Shown here piece after piece: positions 1 through 10,201 of a stretch of DNA of 64,000 bases. The stretch is taken from contig JASGHM010000002.1 of NCBI GenBank assembly GCA_047602365.1, forward strand, positions 2,480,001 through 2,544,000. Reading direction: 5' to 3'. A program made the translations under genes and the position numbers. Every line of letters begins with the position of its first letter. Position 1 is the stretch's first letter. The notes under the pieces are model-generated. The model was not told the origin of the DNA. It saw nothing but the letters and a program-made list of their open reading frames with translations, and searched no databases. Source of the stretch: Piscinibacter sp047602365 (lineage in GTDB: Bacteria; Pseudomonadota; Gammaproteobacteria; Burkholderiales; Burkholderiaceae_C).

Positions 1-562
1 CGTCCAGCCGCTCGGCCAGGTCGGAGATGTTCAGGTTGCAGAAGCTCGAGCCCCGCGCGGTGCTGACCCAGGTGTAGTGGCCCTCGGCGCGGATGTAGCT
101 GACTTCGTCGGCGTCGACCAGCACGATGCGGTTCTGCGAGACGGTCGGGATCTTCTGCAACTGGCGCTTGGCCTGCGGCTTGGCCGCGGCCGGTTCGTCG
201 CGGCTGACCACCTCGGTGATGTCGTAGAAGATCAGCGTGTAGCCGGCGGTGTCACCGCGCAGGTCGGACAGCTTGCTCACCTTGATCAGCAGCACCCGCT
301 CGGGGATGTTGATGATCATCGTCATCGGCGGCGGGTTGCTGACCGGGCACTCGGCCTGGTCGATCAGGAACTTGACCTTGGGCTGCGAACGTTCCGGGTG
401 GAAGGCCAGCACCATCTGCTCGAAGGGCTGCTTGTCCTCGACCGGTAGCGCCCGCCGCGCGAAGCTGTTCATCGCCACGACACGGAGGTCGCGGTCGAGC
501 TGCACGACGCCGACGTCGAAGCGTTCGAGCAGGTACAGCGGGCTGGCGGAACGTGGGTCCAC
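1..562 (-). CDS. rcoM: RcoM-like PAS-LytTR transcriptional regulator (partial, runs off left edge)
   Basis: About 187 residues are visible: an N-terminal PAS fold (about 8-120), a linker, and the start of a LytTR DNA-binding domain (about 138 onward, with VDADEVSYIRAEGHYTW). RcoM proteins are haem-binding CO sensors of this architecture; in Burkholderia RcoM-2 the haem ligands are His74, Cys94 and Met104. Here His55 (FHPERS), Cys72 (AECPVS) and Met82 (PPPMTMIINIP) sit in the same motifs, and the Cys-to-Met spacing of 10 is identical. The GTG at 562 follows GGGAGAG; an in-frame GTG at 598 would add 12 residues. The gene lies 46 bp downstream of gltL on the same strand. CO dehydrogenase genes would be expected nearby but none is in the window, so the CO role is inference. 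Confidence 0.8.
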   Translation of the reverse strand, partial: MDPRSASPLYLLERFDVGVVQLDRDLRVVAMNSFARRALPVEDKQPFEQMVLAFHPERSQPKVKFLIDQAECPVSNPPPMTMIINIPERVLLIKVSKLSDLRGDTAGYTLIFYDITEVVSRDEPAAAKPQAKRQLQKIPTVSQNRIVLVDADEVSYIRAEGHYTWVSTARGSSFCNLNISDLAERLD

Positions 563-608
563 GGGCTCTCCCGGCGGGCAGAGCCGTGATTCAACCACCG
601 TTCGCGCT

Positions 609-1343
609 TCAGTGCTGCAGGATCTTCGAGAGGAACTCCTTGGCGCGCGGCGAGCGCGACTCGGGCTTGCCGAAGAAGTCTTCCTTCTTGCAGTCCTCGA
701 CGATCTTGCCGGCGTCCATGAAGATCACGCGGTGGCTGACCTTCTTCGCGAAGCCCATCTCGTGGGTCACGCACATCATGGTCATGCCCTCGTTGGCGAG
801 CTGCACCATCACGTCGAGCACCTCGCCGACCATCTCGGGGTCGAGCGCCGAGGTCGGCTCGTCGAACAGCATCACGATCGGGTCCATGCTCAGCGCACGG
901 GCGATCGCCACACGCTGCTGCTGGCCGCCGGAGAGCTGGCCGGGGAACTTGTCCTTGTGCGCCGACAGGCCGACACGGTCGAGCATCTTCAGGCCGCGCG
1001 TCTTGGCCTCGTCGACCGAGCGGCCGAGCACCTTGATCTGCGCGATCGTCAGGTTCTCGGTCACCGACAGGTGCGGGAACAGCTCGAAGTGCTGGAACAC
1101 CATGCCGACGCGGCTGCGCAGCTTGGGCAGGTTGGTCTTCGGGTCGCTGATGCTGACGCCGTCGACGACGATGTCGCCCTTCTGGAACGGCTCCAGCGCA
1201 TTGACCGTCTTGATCAGCGTGGACTTGCCCGAGCCCGAAGGGCCGCAGACCACCACCACCTCGCCCTTCTGGATGCTGGTGGTGCAGTCGGTCAGCACCT
1301 GGAAGCTGCCGTACCACTTGCTCACGTTCTTGATGTCGATCAC
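609..1343 (-). CDS. gltL: Glutamate/aspartate ABC transporter ATP-binding protein
   Basis: This is the polar amino acid transporter ATPase that powers uptake through the GltJK permease at the inner membrane. It has 244 residues, close to the E. coli length of 241. Walker A (GPSGSGKST, about 34-42), Q-loop region, ABC signature (LSGGQQQR), Walker B (VMLFDEPTSALDP) and H-loop (THEMGF) are all intact. The start is GTG (VIDIKNVSKWYG), preceded by AGGAGG seven bases upstream; no ATG is as well placed. It is the last gene of gltIJKL, 11 bp after gltK. Confidence 0.95.
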   Translation of the reverse strand: MIDIKNVSKWYGSFQVLTDCTTSIQKGEVVVVCGPSGSGKSTLIKTVNALEPFQKGDIVVDGVSISDPKTNLPKLRSRVGMVFQHFELFPHLSVTENLTIAQIKVLGRSVDEAKTRGLKMLDRVGLSAHKDKFPGQLSGGQQQRVAIARALSMDPIVMLFDEPTSALDPEMVGEVLDVMVQLANEGMTMMCVTHEMGFAKKVSHRVIFMDAGKIVEDCKKEDFFGKPESRSPRAKEFLSKILQH

Positions 1344-1354
1344 GGCAATGCCTC

Positions 1355-2023
1355 CTAGCGAATGATCTGGATCTTCTGCTGCAGCCGGCGCACCAGCATC
1401 GACAGCGAGAAGCAGATGATGAAGTAGACGACCGCGGCGACCAGGTAGGTCTCGACCGGGCGGTTGAAGTTCTTGCCGGCCACCTCGAAGCCCTTCAGCA
1501 GGTCGTAGGCGCCGATGGCGTACACCAGCGAGGTGTCCTGGAACAGGATGATGGTCTGCGTCAGCAGCACCGGCAGCATGTTGCGGAAGGCCTGCGGCAG
1601 CACCACCAGCTTCATGCACTGCGCGTAGCTCATGCCGACCGCGTAGCCGGCATGGACCTGGCCCTTGGGCACGCTCTGGATGCCGGCGCGCATGATCTCC
1701 GAGTAGTAGGCGGCCTCGAACACCGTGAAGGTGATGATGGCCGACAGCTCGGCGCCCATCGGACGGCCGATCAGCAGCGGGATCAGCAGGAAGAACCACA
1801 GGATCACCATCACCAGCGGGATGGAGCGCAGCGTGTTGACGTAGGCCGCCGCCGGCAGCACCAGCCACTTCTTGCCCGACAGCCGCATCAGCGCCAGCAC
1901 CGTGCCGAGCGCGATGCCGCCGATCATCGCGATGATGGTCAGCTGGATCGAGAAGAAGAAGCCCTTGAGGACGAAGCCGGAGATGACGCCCCAGTTCAGG
2001 AAGCCGAAGTCGAGCGAGGTCAT
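1355..2023 (-). CDS. gltK: Glutamate/aspartate ABC transporter permease GltK
   Basis: Inner-membrane permease of 222 residues from the HisM/GltK family of polar amino acid uptake systems. It has several hydrophobic segments (FSIQLTIIAMIGGIALG and VVYFIICFSLSML among them) and the EAA-type cytoplasmic loop (EIMRAGIQSVPKGQ) that docks on the ATPase. The ATG at 2023 overlaps the gltJ stop by four bases (ATGA), so the two permease halves are translationally coupled and probably form a heterodimer. Confidence 0.94.
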   Translation of the reverse strand: MTSLDFGFLNWGVISGFVLKGFFFSIQLTIIAMIGGIALGTVLALMRLSGKKWLVLPAAAYVNTLRSIPLVMVILWFFLLIPLLIGRPMGAELSAIITFTVFEAAYYSEIMRAGIQSVPKGQVHAGYAVGMSYAQCMKLVVLPQAFRNMLPVLLTQTIILFQDTSLVYAIGAYDLLKGFEVAGKNFNRPVETYLVAAVVYFIICFSLSMLVRRLQQKIQIIR

Positions 2024-2724
2024 TTGCCACCCCCGATCATGCCGGGCACCTGCACCTTGTTCTCGATCACCAGCGCGATGCGGTTGATCGCGAACGCGGA
2101 GACGAAATACAGCGCCGTCACCGCCAGGTAGATCTCGATGCCGCGCGAGGTCTCTTCCTGCGCCTGCATCGCGAACATCGTCAGTTCGGCGATGCTGACC
2201 GCGAAGGCCACCGACGAGTTCTTGATGATGTTCATCGACTCGCTGGTCAGCGGCGGGATGACGATGCGGAAGGCCATCGGCAGCAGCACGTAGCGGTAGG
2301 TCTGCGGCAGCGTGAAGCCGACCGCCAGGCCGGCGTAGCGCTGGCCCTTGGGCAGCGTCTGGATGCCGGCCTTGACCTGCTCGGCAATGCGCGCCGAGGT
2401 GAAGAAGCCCAGCGCGAAGACCACCAGCACGAAGCTCGGCACGCTGCGCAGGCTGGTGAAGATCGACGGGATCACGTGATACCAGAGGAAGATCTGCACC
2501 AGCAGCGGGATGTTGCGGAACAACTCGGTCCAGGCGTTGCCGATGAACACCAGCGCCTTGCTCGGCGTGGTGCGCAGGATGCCCATGATCGAGCCGACCA
2601 CCAGTGCCACCACCAGCGAGCACAGCGCCACCGACAGCGTCCAGCCCCAGGCGGACAGCATCCAGTCGAGGTAGGTCTGCCCTCCCCCGGTGTCCTGCAG
2701 GAATACCTGCCAGTCCCACTTCAT
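2020..2724 (-). CDS. gltJ: Glutamate/aspartate ABC transporter permease GltJ
   Basis: Second permease half, 234 residues, starting MKWDWQVFLQDTGGG. It has the usual TM segments and the EAA loop (AEQVKAGIQTLPKGQ). The family assignment follows from similarity to GltJ/HisQ and from its place between the binding protein and gltK. A GGAGGG-type ribosome-binding sequence precedes the ATG. A 135-bp gap holding an 8-bp-arm stem-loop separates it from gltI. Confidence 0.94.
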   Translation of the reverse strand: MKWDWQVFLQDTGGGQTYLDWMLSAWGWTLSVALCSLVVALVVGSIMGILRTTPSKALVFIGNAWTELFRNIPLLVQIFLWYHVIPSIFTSLRSVPSFVLVVFALGFFTSARIAEQVKAGIQTLPKGQRYAGLAVGFTLPQTYRYVLLPMAFRIVIPPLTSESMNIIKNSSVAFAVSIAELTMFAMQAQEETSRGIEIYLAVTALYFVSAFAINRIALVIENKVQVPGMIGGGK

Positions 2725-2809
2725 CGCGACCCCTCCTGTTGTTCTTCGCCGGCCCGCGCAAAAGAAAAGCGCGACGCGGATGGCCCGACGCCGCGCTCCC
2801 CCAGCATAA

Positions 2810-2841
2810 GCAAGCCCCGCGCCCGCGGCCTCAGGGCTTGC
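2810..2841 (-). other. Intercistronic stem-loop between gltI and gltJ
   Basis: GCAAGCCC (2810-2817) and GGGCTTGC (2834-2841) are perfect 8-bp inverted arms around a 16-base, very GC-rich spacer. The element lies just after the gltI stop, before the permease genes. In other binding-protein transporter operons such stem-loops protect the binding-protein mRNA and lower permease expression. That role is inferred here; there is no U-tract typical of a full terminator. Confidence 0.5.
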
Positions 2842-2859
2842 CAGGGGGCTTCGTTGCCT

Positions 2860-3762
2860 TTACTTCTTCGCGTACTCCTCGACCGGCTTGTCGTTCGGGC
2901 TCGCCCAGGCCGCCTTGGTCGCGTCGCTGACCGGCAGGCCGACCTTGGTGTTGCTCGGCGGAATCGGCTGCATGAACCACTTGTCGTACAGCTTGCCGAT
3001 CTCGCCCGACTTCATCATCGCGATGATGCTGTCGTCGACCGCCTTCTTGAACGCCGGGTCGTCCTTGCGGATCATGATCGCGATCGGCTCGACCGACAGC
3101 ACTTCGCCGACGATCTTGAAGTCGGCCGGGTTCTTCGCCTTGGCGATGTTGCCGGCGAGGATCTGGCCGTCCATCACGAAGGCGTCGGCGCGGCCCGATT
3201 CGAGCAGCAGGAAGCTGTCGGCGTGGTCCTTGCCGAACACTTCCTTGAAGTCGACGCCGTTGGCGCGCTCGTGCTTGCGCAGCAGTTGCACCGAGGTCGT
3301 GCCGGTGGTGGTGGCGACGCTCTTGTCCTTCAGCTGGGCGATCGAGGTGATGCCCGAAGAGCCCTTGACCGCGATGCGCACTTCCTCGACGTAGGTGGTG
3401 ACGGCGAACGAGACGTCCTTCTGGCGCGTCGCGTTGTTGGTGGTCGAGCCGCACTCGATGTCGACGGTGCCGTTCTGCACCAGCGGGATGCGGTTCTGCG
3501 AGGTCACCGGCTGGTACTTGGTCTCGAGCTTGGCCAGGCCCAGCGACTTCTGGATGTCGGCCAGCACGCGGGTGCAGACCTCGTAGTGGAAGCCGGCGTA
3601 CTTGCCATCGCCCAGCGTGTAGCTCAGCGCGCCGGAGGACTCGCGCACGCCCATCGTCACGCTGCCGCTCTCCTTGATCTTCTTGAGCGTGTCGGCGTGG
3701 GCGCCGACCGCAGCCATGGTCGCGGCCAGGGCGATCGCCTTGATGAGCATCGTCTTCTTCAT
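2860..3762 (-). CDS. gltI: Glutamate/aspartate periplasmic binding protein
   Basis: Solute-binding protein of 300 residues (E. coli GltI is 302) that captures glutamate/aspartate in the periplasm and delivers it to GltJK. It begins with a clear Sec signal peptide (MKKTMLIKAIALAATMAAVGAHA, cleavage after AHA near residue 23), followed by the SBP_bac_3 fold (SGSVTMGVRESSGALSY, then DIECGSTTNNATRQKDVSF). It is first in gltIJKL and lies downstream of aspA on the same strand, so uptake and deamination of aspartate are clustered. Confidence 0.95.
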   Translation of the reverse strand: MKKTMLIKAIALAATMAAVGAHADTLKKIKESGSVTMGVRESSGALSYTLGDGKYAGFHYEVCTRVLADIQKSLGLAKLETKYQPVTSQNRIPLVQNGTVDIECGSTTNNATRQKDVSFAVTTYVEEVRIAVKGSSGITSIAQLKDKSVATTTGTTSVQLLRKHERANGVDFKEVFGKDHADSFLLLESGRADAFVMDGQILAGNIAKAKNPADFKIVGEVLSVEPIAIMIRKDDPAFKKAVDDSIIAMMKSGEIGKLYDKWFMQPIPPSNTKVGLPVSDATKAAWASPNDKPVEEYAKK

Positions 3763-3820
3763 GCGGACTCCTGCAGTGAGGGTTGAGAGGTAGAGAAACG
3801 GGATTCTAGGGAGCGGGGAT

Positions 3821-3838
3821 GCACGGGTTTGCCCGTGC
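3821..3838 (-). terminator. Hairpin between aspA and gltI
   Basis: GCACGGG (3821-3827) and CCCGTGC (3832-3838) form a perfect 7-bp stem with a TTTG loop, 46 bases downstream of the aspA stop. No T-run follows on the minus strand, so it may be a weak terminator or mRNA-stabilising element rather than a strong intrinsic terminator. Confidence 0.35.
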
Positions 3839-3884
3839 TTGCCCTCGGAATCGGGGGCGGGTGCAACCTTCGTGCCACCAGACC

Positions 3885-5316
<1,432 letters not shown>

Positions 5317-5395
5317 GGGGGCGGACTGTAGGTCCGCAGTGCCTGTGCCGAGGCCAATGCCGTTTCAGGGCCCGGTCATGCGCGTCGCGCATGAT

Positions 5396-5409
5396 CGATC
5401 AGGGTCAAC
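5396..5409 (-). promoter_or_regulatory. Possible FNR/ANR-type site upstream of aspA
   Basis: Read on the minus strand, TTGAC-CCTG-ATCGA differs from the FNR-family consensus TTGAT-N4-ATCAA at two of ten positions. It lies 80 bp upstream of the aspA ATG and overlaps the end of the lysR gene. Anaerobic control of aspA by FNR is known in enterics; here it is only suggested. Confidence 0.25.
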
Positions 5410-6340
5410 CCGTAGAAGCCAGTCTCGCATCGCTGCGCAGGAATTCCCACAGCGCCAACGCGCCGGCCTTGTTGTGCCGGGCCAGCTCGGGGCGCTCGCG
5501 GTAGATGCGCACTTCCATCGTGATCTCGTACTGGCCGGGGTCGGCGGCACGTACCAGGCGCCTGCTCTTCAGCTCCTTCTTCACCGAGCTGGCCGGCAGG
5601 AAGGCCAGGCCATGGCCTTCGAGCGCCATCGCCTTCAGGCCCTCGGCCATGTCGGTCTCGTAGATCGGCTCGAGCTGCGGCGGCACCGCCGCCTGCTTGA
5701 CGATCACCTCGACCAGCCGGCCGAGGTAGGCACCCTCGCCGTAGCCGAGGTAGGGCACCTTGCGCGCCGCCGAGCCGGGCAGGCGGAACAGCGGCGCGCC
5801 GGCGTCGTCGCCACGCGCGTAGGGCGCCAGCGTCTCGTGGCCGAGGCTGAGCATCTCGTAGCGCTCCGGCGCCAGCTGCAGCGGCTGGCTGGGGTGGTGG
5901 TAGGCGATCAGCAGGTCGCAGCTGCCCTCGGTGAGCTGCATCACCGCGTCGTGCACGTTCAGAGTGATCAGCCGGCTCTTCAGCGCGCCGAAGCGGCTGC
6001 GCAGGTCCATCACCCAGTGCGGGAAGAAGGTGAAGGCCAGCGAGTGCGGCACCGCGAACTCGATCATGTCCTGCGCGCCGGTCTGGTGGCCGCGCATCAT
6101 GTTGCGCGTCGCCTGCAGTGCGCCGAGGATCTCCAGCGCCTGGCCATGGAAGGTCTCGCCGGCCGGCGTCAGCCGCGTCGGGTAGGAGGAGCGGTCGACC
6201 AGGTCGATGCCGGCCCAGGCCTCGAGCGCCTGGATGCGCCGCGAGAACGCCGGCTGGGTGACGTGGCGCAGCTGCGCCGAGCGCGAGAAGCTGCGCGTCT
6301 CGGCCAGGCTGACGAAGTCCTCGAGCCACTTGGTTTCCAC
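5405..6340 (-). CDS. LysR-family regulator, HypT-like subgroup
   Basis: Transcription factor of 311 residues. The N-terminal winged helix-turn-helix reads ETKWLEDFVSLAETRSFSRS and QPAFSRRIQALE; a LysR substrate-binding domain follows. The opening ETKWL-DF is typical of the HypT/YjiE branch, whose E. coli member responds to hypochlorite. The start is GTG at 6340 and no good in-frame ATG precedes it. It is divergent from the MFS transporter across 68 bp and lies upstream of aspA, so either could be a target. The inducer is unknown. Confidence 0.85.
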   Translation of the reverse strand: METKWLEDFVSLAETRSFSRSAQLRHVTQPAFSRRIQALEAWAGIDLVDRSSYPTRLTPAGETFHGQALEILGALQATRNMMRGHQTGAQDMIEFAVPHSLAFTFFPHWVMDLRSRFGALKSRLITLNVHDAVMQLTEGSCDLLIAYHHPSQPLQLAPERYEMLSLGHETLAPYARGDDAGAPLFRLPGSAARKVPYLGYGEGAYLGRLVEVIVKQAAVPPQLEPIYETDMAEGLKAMALEGHGLAFLPASSVKKELKSRRLVRAADPGQYEITMEVRIYRERPELARHNKAGALALWEFLRSDARLASTG

Positions 6341-6408
6341 GGCTGGGGAGTGTAGCGAGCGAGGCCGTGTCGGCCGGCCTGCGCGGATGCAGGCACACTG
6401 CCGGGCCG

Positions 6409-7626
6409 ATGACACCGCCCCCCGCCCCCTCTCCAGCCCCCGCCTCCGCCGCCTGGCTCGTGTTCGCCGCCGGCGTCTGCGCTGCGCTGCACGTCGGCAA
6501 GCTGCCGCCGGCGATCGCCACGCTGCAGCGCGAGCTCGGCATGTCGTTGCTCGAAGCCGGCTTTCTGCTGTCGCTGGTGCAGGCCGCCGGCATGGGCGCC
6601 GGCATCGCCTTCGGCGTGCTCGCCGACAGCCTGGGCCTGCGCCGCAGCATGATCGTCGGCCTGGCCGTGCTGGCCGCCGCCAGCGCGCTCGGCGCCACGG
6701 TGCCGGGCGTGCCGTGGCTGCTCGCGCTGCGCGCCGCCGAGGGTTTCGGCTTCCTGATGGTCGTTCTGCCGGCGCCCGGGCTGATCCGTCGACTGGTGGT
6801 GCCGGCGCGCTTGCCGGTGATGCTGGGGCTGTGGGGCACCTACATGCCGCTGGGCGCCGCGCTCGGCCTGCTCGCCGGCCCGTGGTGCATCGCGCTGCTC
6901 GGCTGGCGTTCGTGGTGGGCGGGGCTCGGAGCGCTGTCGGCGGCGATGGCGCTGCTGCTGTGGCGCGGCGTGGCCGATGCCCCCGCCGCTGCTGCGGCCG
7001 CGCAGGGCCAGGGCGTGGTGCAGCGCATCCGCCTGACGCTCGGGCACGCGGGGCCGTGGCTGGTGGCGATCAGCTTCGCGCTGTACTCGAGCCAGTGGCT
7101 GGCGGTGATCGGCTTCCTGCCGACGATCTATGCCGCGGCGGGCGTCGGCCTGGGCCTCACCGGGCTGCTGACGGCGCTGGCCGCGGCGGTGAACATGCTC
7201 GGCAACCTGGGCGCGGGCCGGCTGCTGCAGCGCGGCGTGGCGCCGGCGCGGCTGCTGGCCACGGGCTTCGTGGTGATGGCGCTGGCCGCAGCCGCTGCTT
7301 TCGCGGGCGACGGCGACGCCGGCCTGCCGCCGGCGTGGCGCTATGCCGCGGTGCTGCTGTTCTCGATGCTCGGCGGCATGATCCCGGCGACGCTGTTCGC
7401 GCTGGCGATCCGCGTCTCGCCGGGCGAGCAGACGGTCTCGACCACCGTCGGCTGGATGCAGCAGTGGTCGGCCTTCGGCCAGTTCAGCGGCCCGCCGGTG
7501 GTCGCCTGGCTGGCCGCGCGGGCCGGCGGCTGGCACGCCACCTGGTTGGCCACCGGCGCAGCCTCGCTGCTGGGCCTGCTGCTCGCCTGGACCTTGTCGC
7601 GCCGCCTGCGCGGCGCGGCGGGCTGA
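6409..7626 (+). CDS. MFS transporter
   Basis: Inner-membrane major facilitator of about 405 residues with roughly 12 hydrophobic segments. The loop after TM2 (GVLADSLGLRRSM) matches the MFS motif G-x-L-a-D-x-x-G-r-r. I chose the ATG at 6409 because the upstream GTG (6367) adds 14 residues that are not membrane-like. The substrate cannot be told; the general look is of the CynX/NarK-like anion and drug transporters. It is divergent from the LysR gene and may be regulated by it. Confidence 0.85.
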   Translation: MTPPPAPSPAPASAAWLVFAAGVCAALHVGKLPPAIATLQRELGMSLLEAGFLLSLVQAAGMGAGIAFGVLADSLGLRRSMIVGLAVLAAASALGATVPGVPWLLALRAAEGFGFLMVVLPAPGLIRRLVVPARLPVMLGLWGTYMPLGAALGLLAGPWCIALLGWRSWWAGLGALSAAMALLLWRGVADAPAAAAAAQGQGVVQRIRLTLGHAGPWLVAISFALYSSQWLAVIGFLPTIYAAAGVGLGLTGLLTALAAAVNMLGNLGAGRLLQRGVAPARLLATGFVVMALAAAAAFAGDGDAGLPPAWRYAAVLLFSMLGGMIPATLFALAIRVSPGEQTVSTTVGWMQQWSAFGQFSGPPVVAWLAARAGGWHATWLATGAASLLGLLLAWTLSRRLRGAAG

Positions 7627-7741
7627 GCTGCCGAAGCGAAGCGCCTATGCAATTGCGCAGCGCAGGCGGCTCATGCTCAGGCCGACGCTGGCCAGCTGCG
7701 CAGGGCCTTCGCTTTGGCCTGCGCGCCCGGCCAGGGCTCGA

Positions 7742-8221
7742 TCAGCGGATCGTAGCCTGCGCGACGGCGCCGCGCAGCGTGCGCGACAGCTGATTCGCCA
7801 GCGCGATGATCGCCGTCTGCGAGGTGGCCGACTCGTCGCTGGCGACGACCAGGTCGGTCGAGCGGTAGCTGCCGGAGCGGTCGAGCACGGCGACGCGGAA
7901 GGTCACCTCGCTGGGCTGGGCGCCGCAGGCGAAACGGCCGGCCACCGGCGTGAGGCTCAGGTGCTGGCCGTCGGCGGGCGACACGCCGGCCAGCTGCGCC
8001 GCGAGGCGCAGATCGGCCTCGGCGCTGGCACGCAGCGAGGCCAGCGTGCCTTGGGCGTCCTCGCTGGCCGGCACGGCCGCCAGCGCGGCGCAGGATTCGA
8101 AACCGAAGCTGTCGTTGTCGACCCACGCCGCGGCGGTCGTCGACTGCGCGGTGGCGGCCGCCGACGCGGCGGCCAGAACCAGGGTGGATACCCGGCGGGC
8201 GGTGCTGTTGAAGCTCTTCAT
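7742..8221 (-). CDS. Exported protein of unknown function
   Basis: 159 residues. An N-terminal signal peptide (MKSFNSTARRVSTLVLAAASAAATAQS, cleavage likely near 26) precedes a mature domain with two cysteines (FESCAAL and FACGAQ) that may form a disulfide. The C-terminal half (EVTFRVAVLDRSGSYRST) looks like a small beta-rich domain. I do not recognise the family. It is convergent with the MFS gene and 99 bp upstream of the ABC exporter stop. Confidence 0.65.
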   Translation of the reverse strand: MKSFNSTARRVSTLVLAAASAAATAQSTTAAAWVDNDSFGFESCAALAAVPASEDAQGTLASLRASAEADLRLAAQLAGVSPADGQHLSLTPVAGRFACGAQPSEVTFRVAVLDRSGSYRSTDLVVASDESATSQTAIIALANQLSRTLRGAVAQATIR

Positions 8222-8320
8222 GGCGTGCACTCCGATGATGAAAAGTGACGTCAATGGTGATGTCCGACGGCGCACGGTGCACACGCCCGCCGACCATGCC
8301 ACGCCCGAGCGTCACCGAGT

Positions 8321-10151
8321 TCACGCCACGATTTCACGCTCCTCGGCACTGCTTTGCTGCAGCCGCCACATCTGCGCGTAGCGGCCGTCCATCGCCAGCA
8401 GTTCGGCATGGTTGCCGCGCTCGACGATGCGGCCTTGCTCCATCACCAGGATCTGGTGCGCGTCGGCGACGGTCGACAGACGGTGCGCGATGACCAGCGC
8501 GGTCTTGTTGCGCGCCGCGCTCTTCAGCTCCTCCTGGATGGCGCGTTCGTTGGCCGAGTCCAGCGCCGAAGTGGCCTCGTCGAAGATCAGCACCGGCGGG
8601 TTCTTCAGCAGCGTGCGGGCGATCGCCACGCGCTGCTTCTCGCCGCCGGAGAGCTTGAGCCCGCGCTCGCCGACCATGGTGTCGTAGCCCTTGGGCGTCG
8701 ACGTGATGAAGGCGTGGATGTGCGCCGCACGGGCGGCCCCTTCCACCTCGGCGCGCGACGCGCCCGGGCGGCCGTAGGCGATGTTGTATTCCACCGTGTC
8801 GTTGAACAGCACGGTGTCCTGCGGCACGATGCCGATCGCCTGGCGCAGGCTCTTCTGCGTCACCGCGCGGATGTCCTGGCCGTCGATGCTGATGCGGCCC
8901 TTCGCCGACGTCGTAGAAGCGGAACATCAGCCGCGCCAGCGTGCTCTTGCCCGAGCCCGAGGGCCCGACCACCGCGACGGTCCTGCCGGCCGGGATCTCG
9001 AAGCTGATGCCGTGCAGGATCTCGCGGTCGCCGTCGTAGCCGAAGCGCACGTCCTCGAAGCGCACCGTGCCGCCATGCGTCCGCAGCGGCAGGGCACCCG
9101 GCGCATCGGCCACCTCGCGGTTCTGGCCGAGCAGCGCGAACATCTTCTCCATGTCGATGGTCGACTGCTTGATCTCGCGGTAGATCACGCCGAGGAAGTT
9201 CAGCGGGATGTAGAGCTGGATCATCAGCGCGTTGACCAGCACCAGGTCGCCCAGCGTCATCGAGCCGTCGACCACGCCGACCGTGGCGCGCCAGACCAGC
9301 AGCACCACCGCCGCCGAGATGATCAGGCTCTGGCCGAGGTTGAGCAGCGAGAGGGACGTCTGCGACTTCACCGAGGCCTTCTCGAGGCGTTGCAGGTTGT
9401 CGTCGTAGCGGGCCTGCTCGAAGCCCTCGTTGCTGAAGTACTTGACGGTCTCGTAGTTGATCAGCGCGTCGACCGCCTTGGTGTTGGCCTTGCTGTCCTG
9501 CTCGTTCATCGCGCGGCGGAAGTGGGTGCGCCACTCGGTCACCGTGACGGTGAAGCTGATGTAGATCACCAGCGCGGACAGCGTGATGGCCGCGAACCAG
9601 CCGTCGAACTTGGCCGACAGCAGCGAGATCACCAGCGCCATCTCGACCAGCGTCGGCAGGATGGTGTAGATCGTGTAGTTGAGCAGCGAGTGGATCGCCT
9701 TCGAGCCACGCTCGATGTCGCGCGACACGCCGCCGGTCTGGCGCTCGAGATGGAAGCGCAGGCTCAAGGACAGCAGGTGGTCGAAGGTCTCCAGCGACAC
9801 GCGCCGCGCGATGCGCGCTGCCACCGGGTAGAACAGGAACTCGCGCAGTTCGGTGAAGAGCGTCACCGAAACGCGCAGCGCGCCATAGGCGAACAGCAGG
9901 GCGACCGGCACGACCAGTGCGTTGCGCGGGTCGCCGGGCTTCAGGTCGAGCGCGTCGACCAGTTGCTTGAGCACCAGCGGCACGCCGACGTTGGACACCT
10001 TGGCCGCGACCAGGAAGGACAGCGCCAGCAGCACGCGCCAGCGCCATTGCCACACGTAGGGCGCCAGCTTCTTCAGCGCACCCCACTCGGAACGCGGCGC
10101 CGCCGACGGAGCCGCCTGGGCGGGAATTGCAGACAGGCTATGGCGGCGCAT
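8321..10151 (-). CDS. Atm1-type ABC exporter (permease-ATPase fusion; one extra base)
   Basis: Half-transporter with an N-terminal six-TM exporter domain and a C-terminal nucleotide-binding domain, like the mitochondrial/bacterial Atm1 family that exports glutathione-type or metal-thiol conjugates. Seen: the family motif NYETVKYFSNEGFE, Walker A (GPSGSGKST), signature LSGGEKQR, Walker B VLIFDEATSALD and H-loop AHRLST. The reading frame breaks at GAAGGGCCGC (about 8898-8900). Removing one G restores VGEGRISIDGQDIRAVTQKS and gives 609 residues. The second half continues in another frame to 8321. Confidence 0.88.
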
Positions 10152-10201
10152 GAAGACTCGGCGTGGAAGAATGCGGCAGCAACCACCGCAGGTGCAGGAT
10201 C

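Noticed and set aside
249..1358. A 369-residue plus-strand frame opposite gltL
   Set aside because: Antisense shadow of the conserved ATPase, with composition typical of shadows.
7627..7741. Imperfect inverted repeat between the MFS gene and the exported protein
   Set aside because: About 12-bp arms with a mismatch and a loop of roughly 70 bases; not convincing as a terminator or mobile element end.
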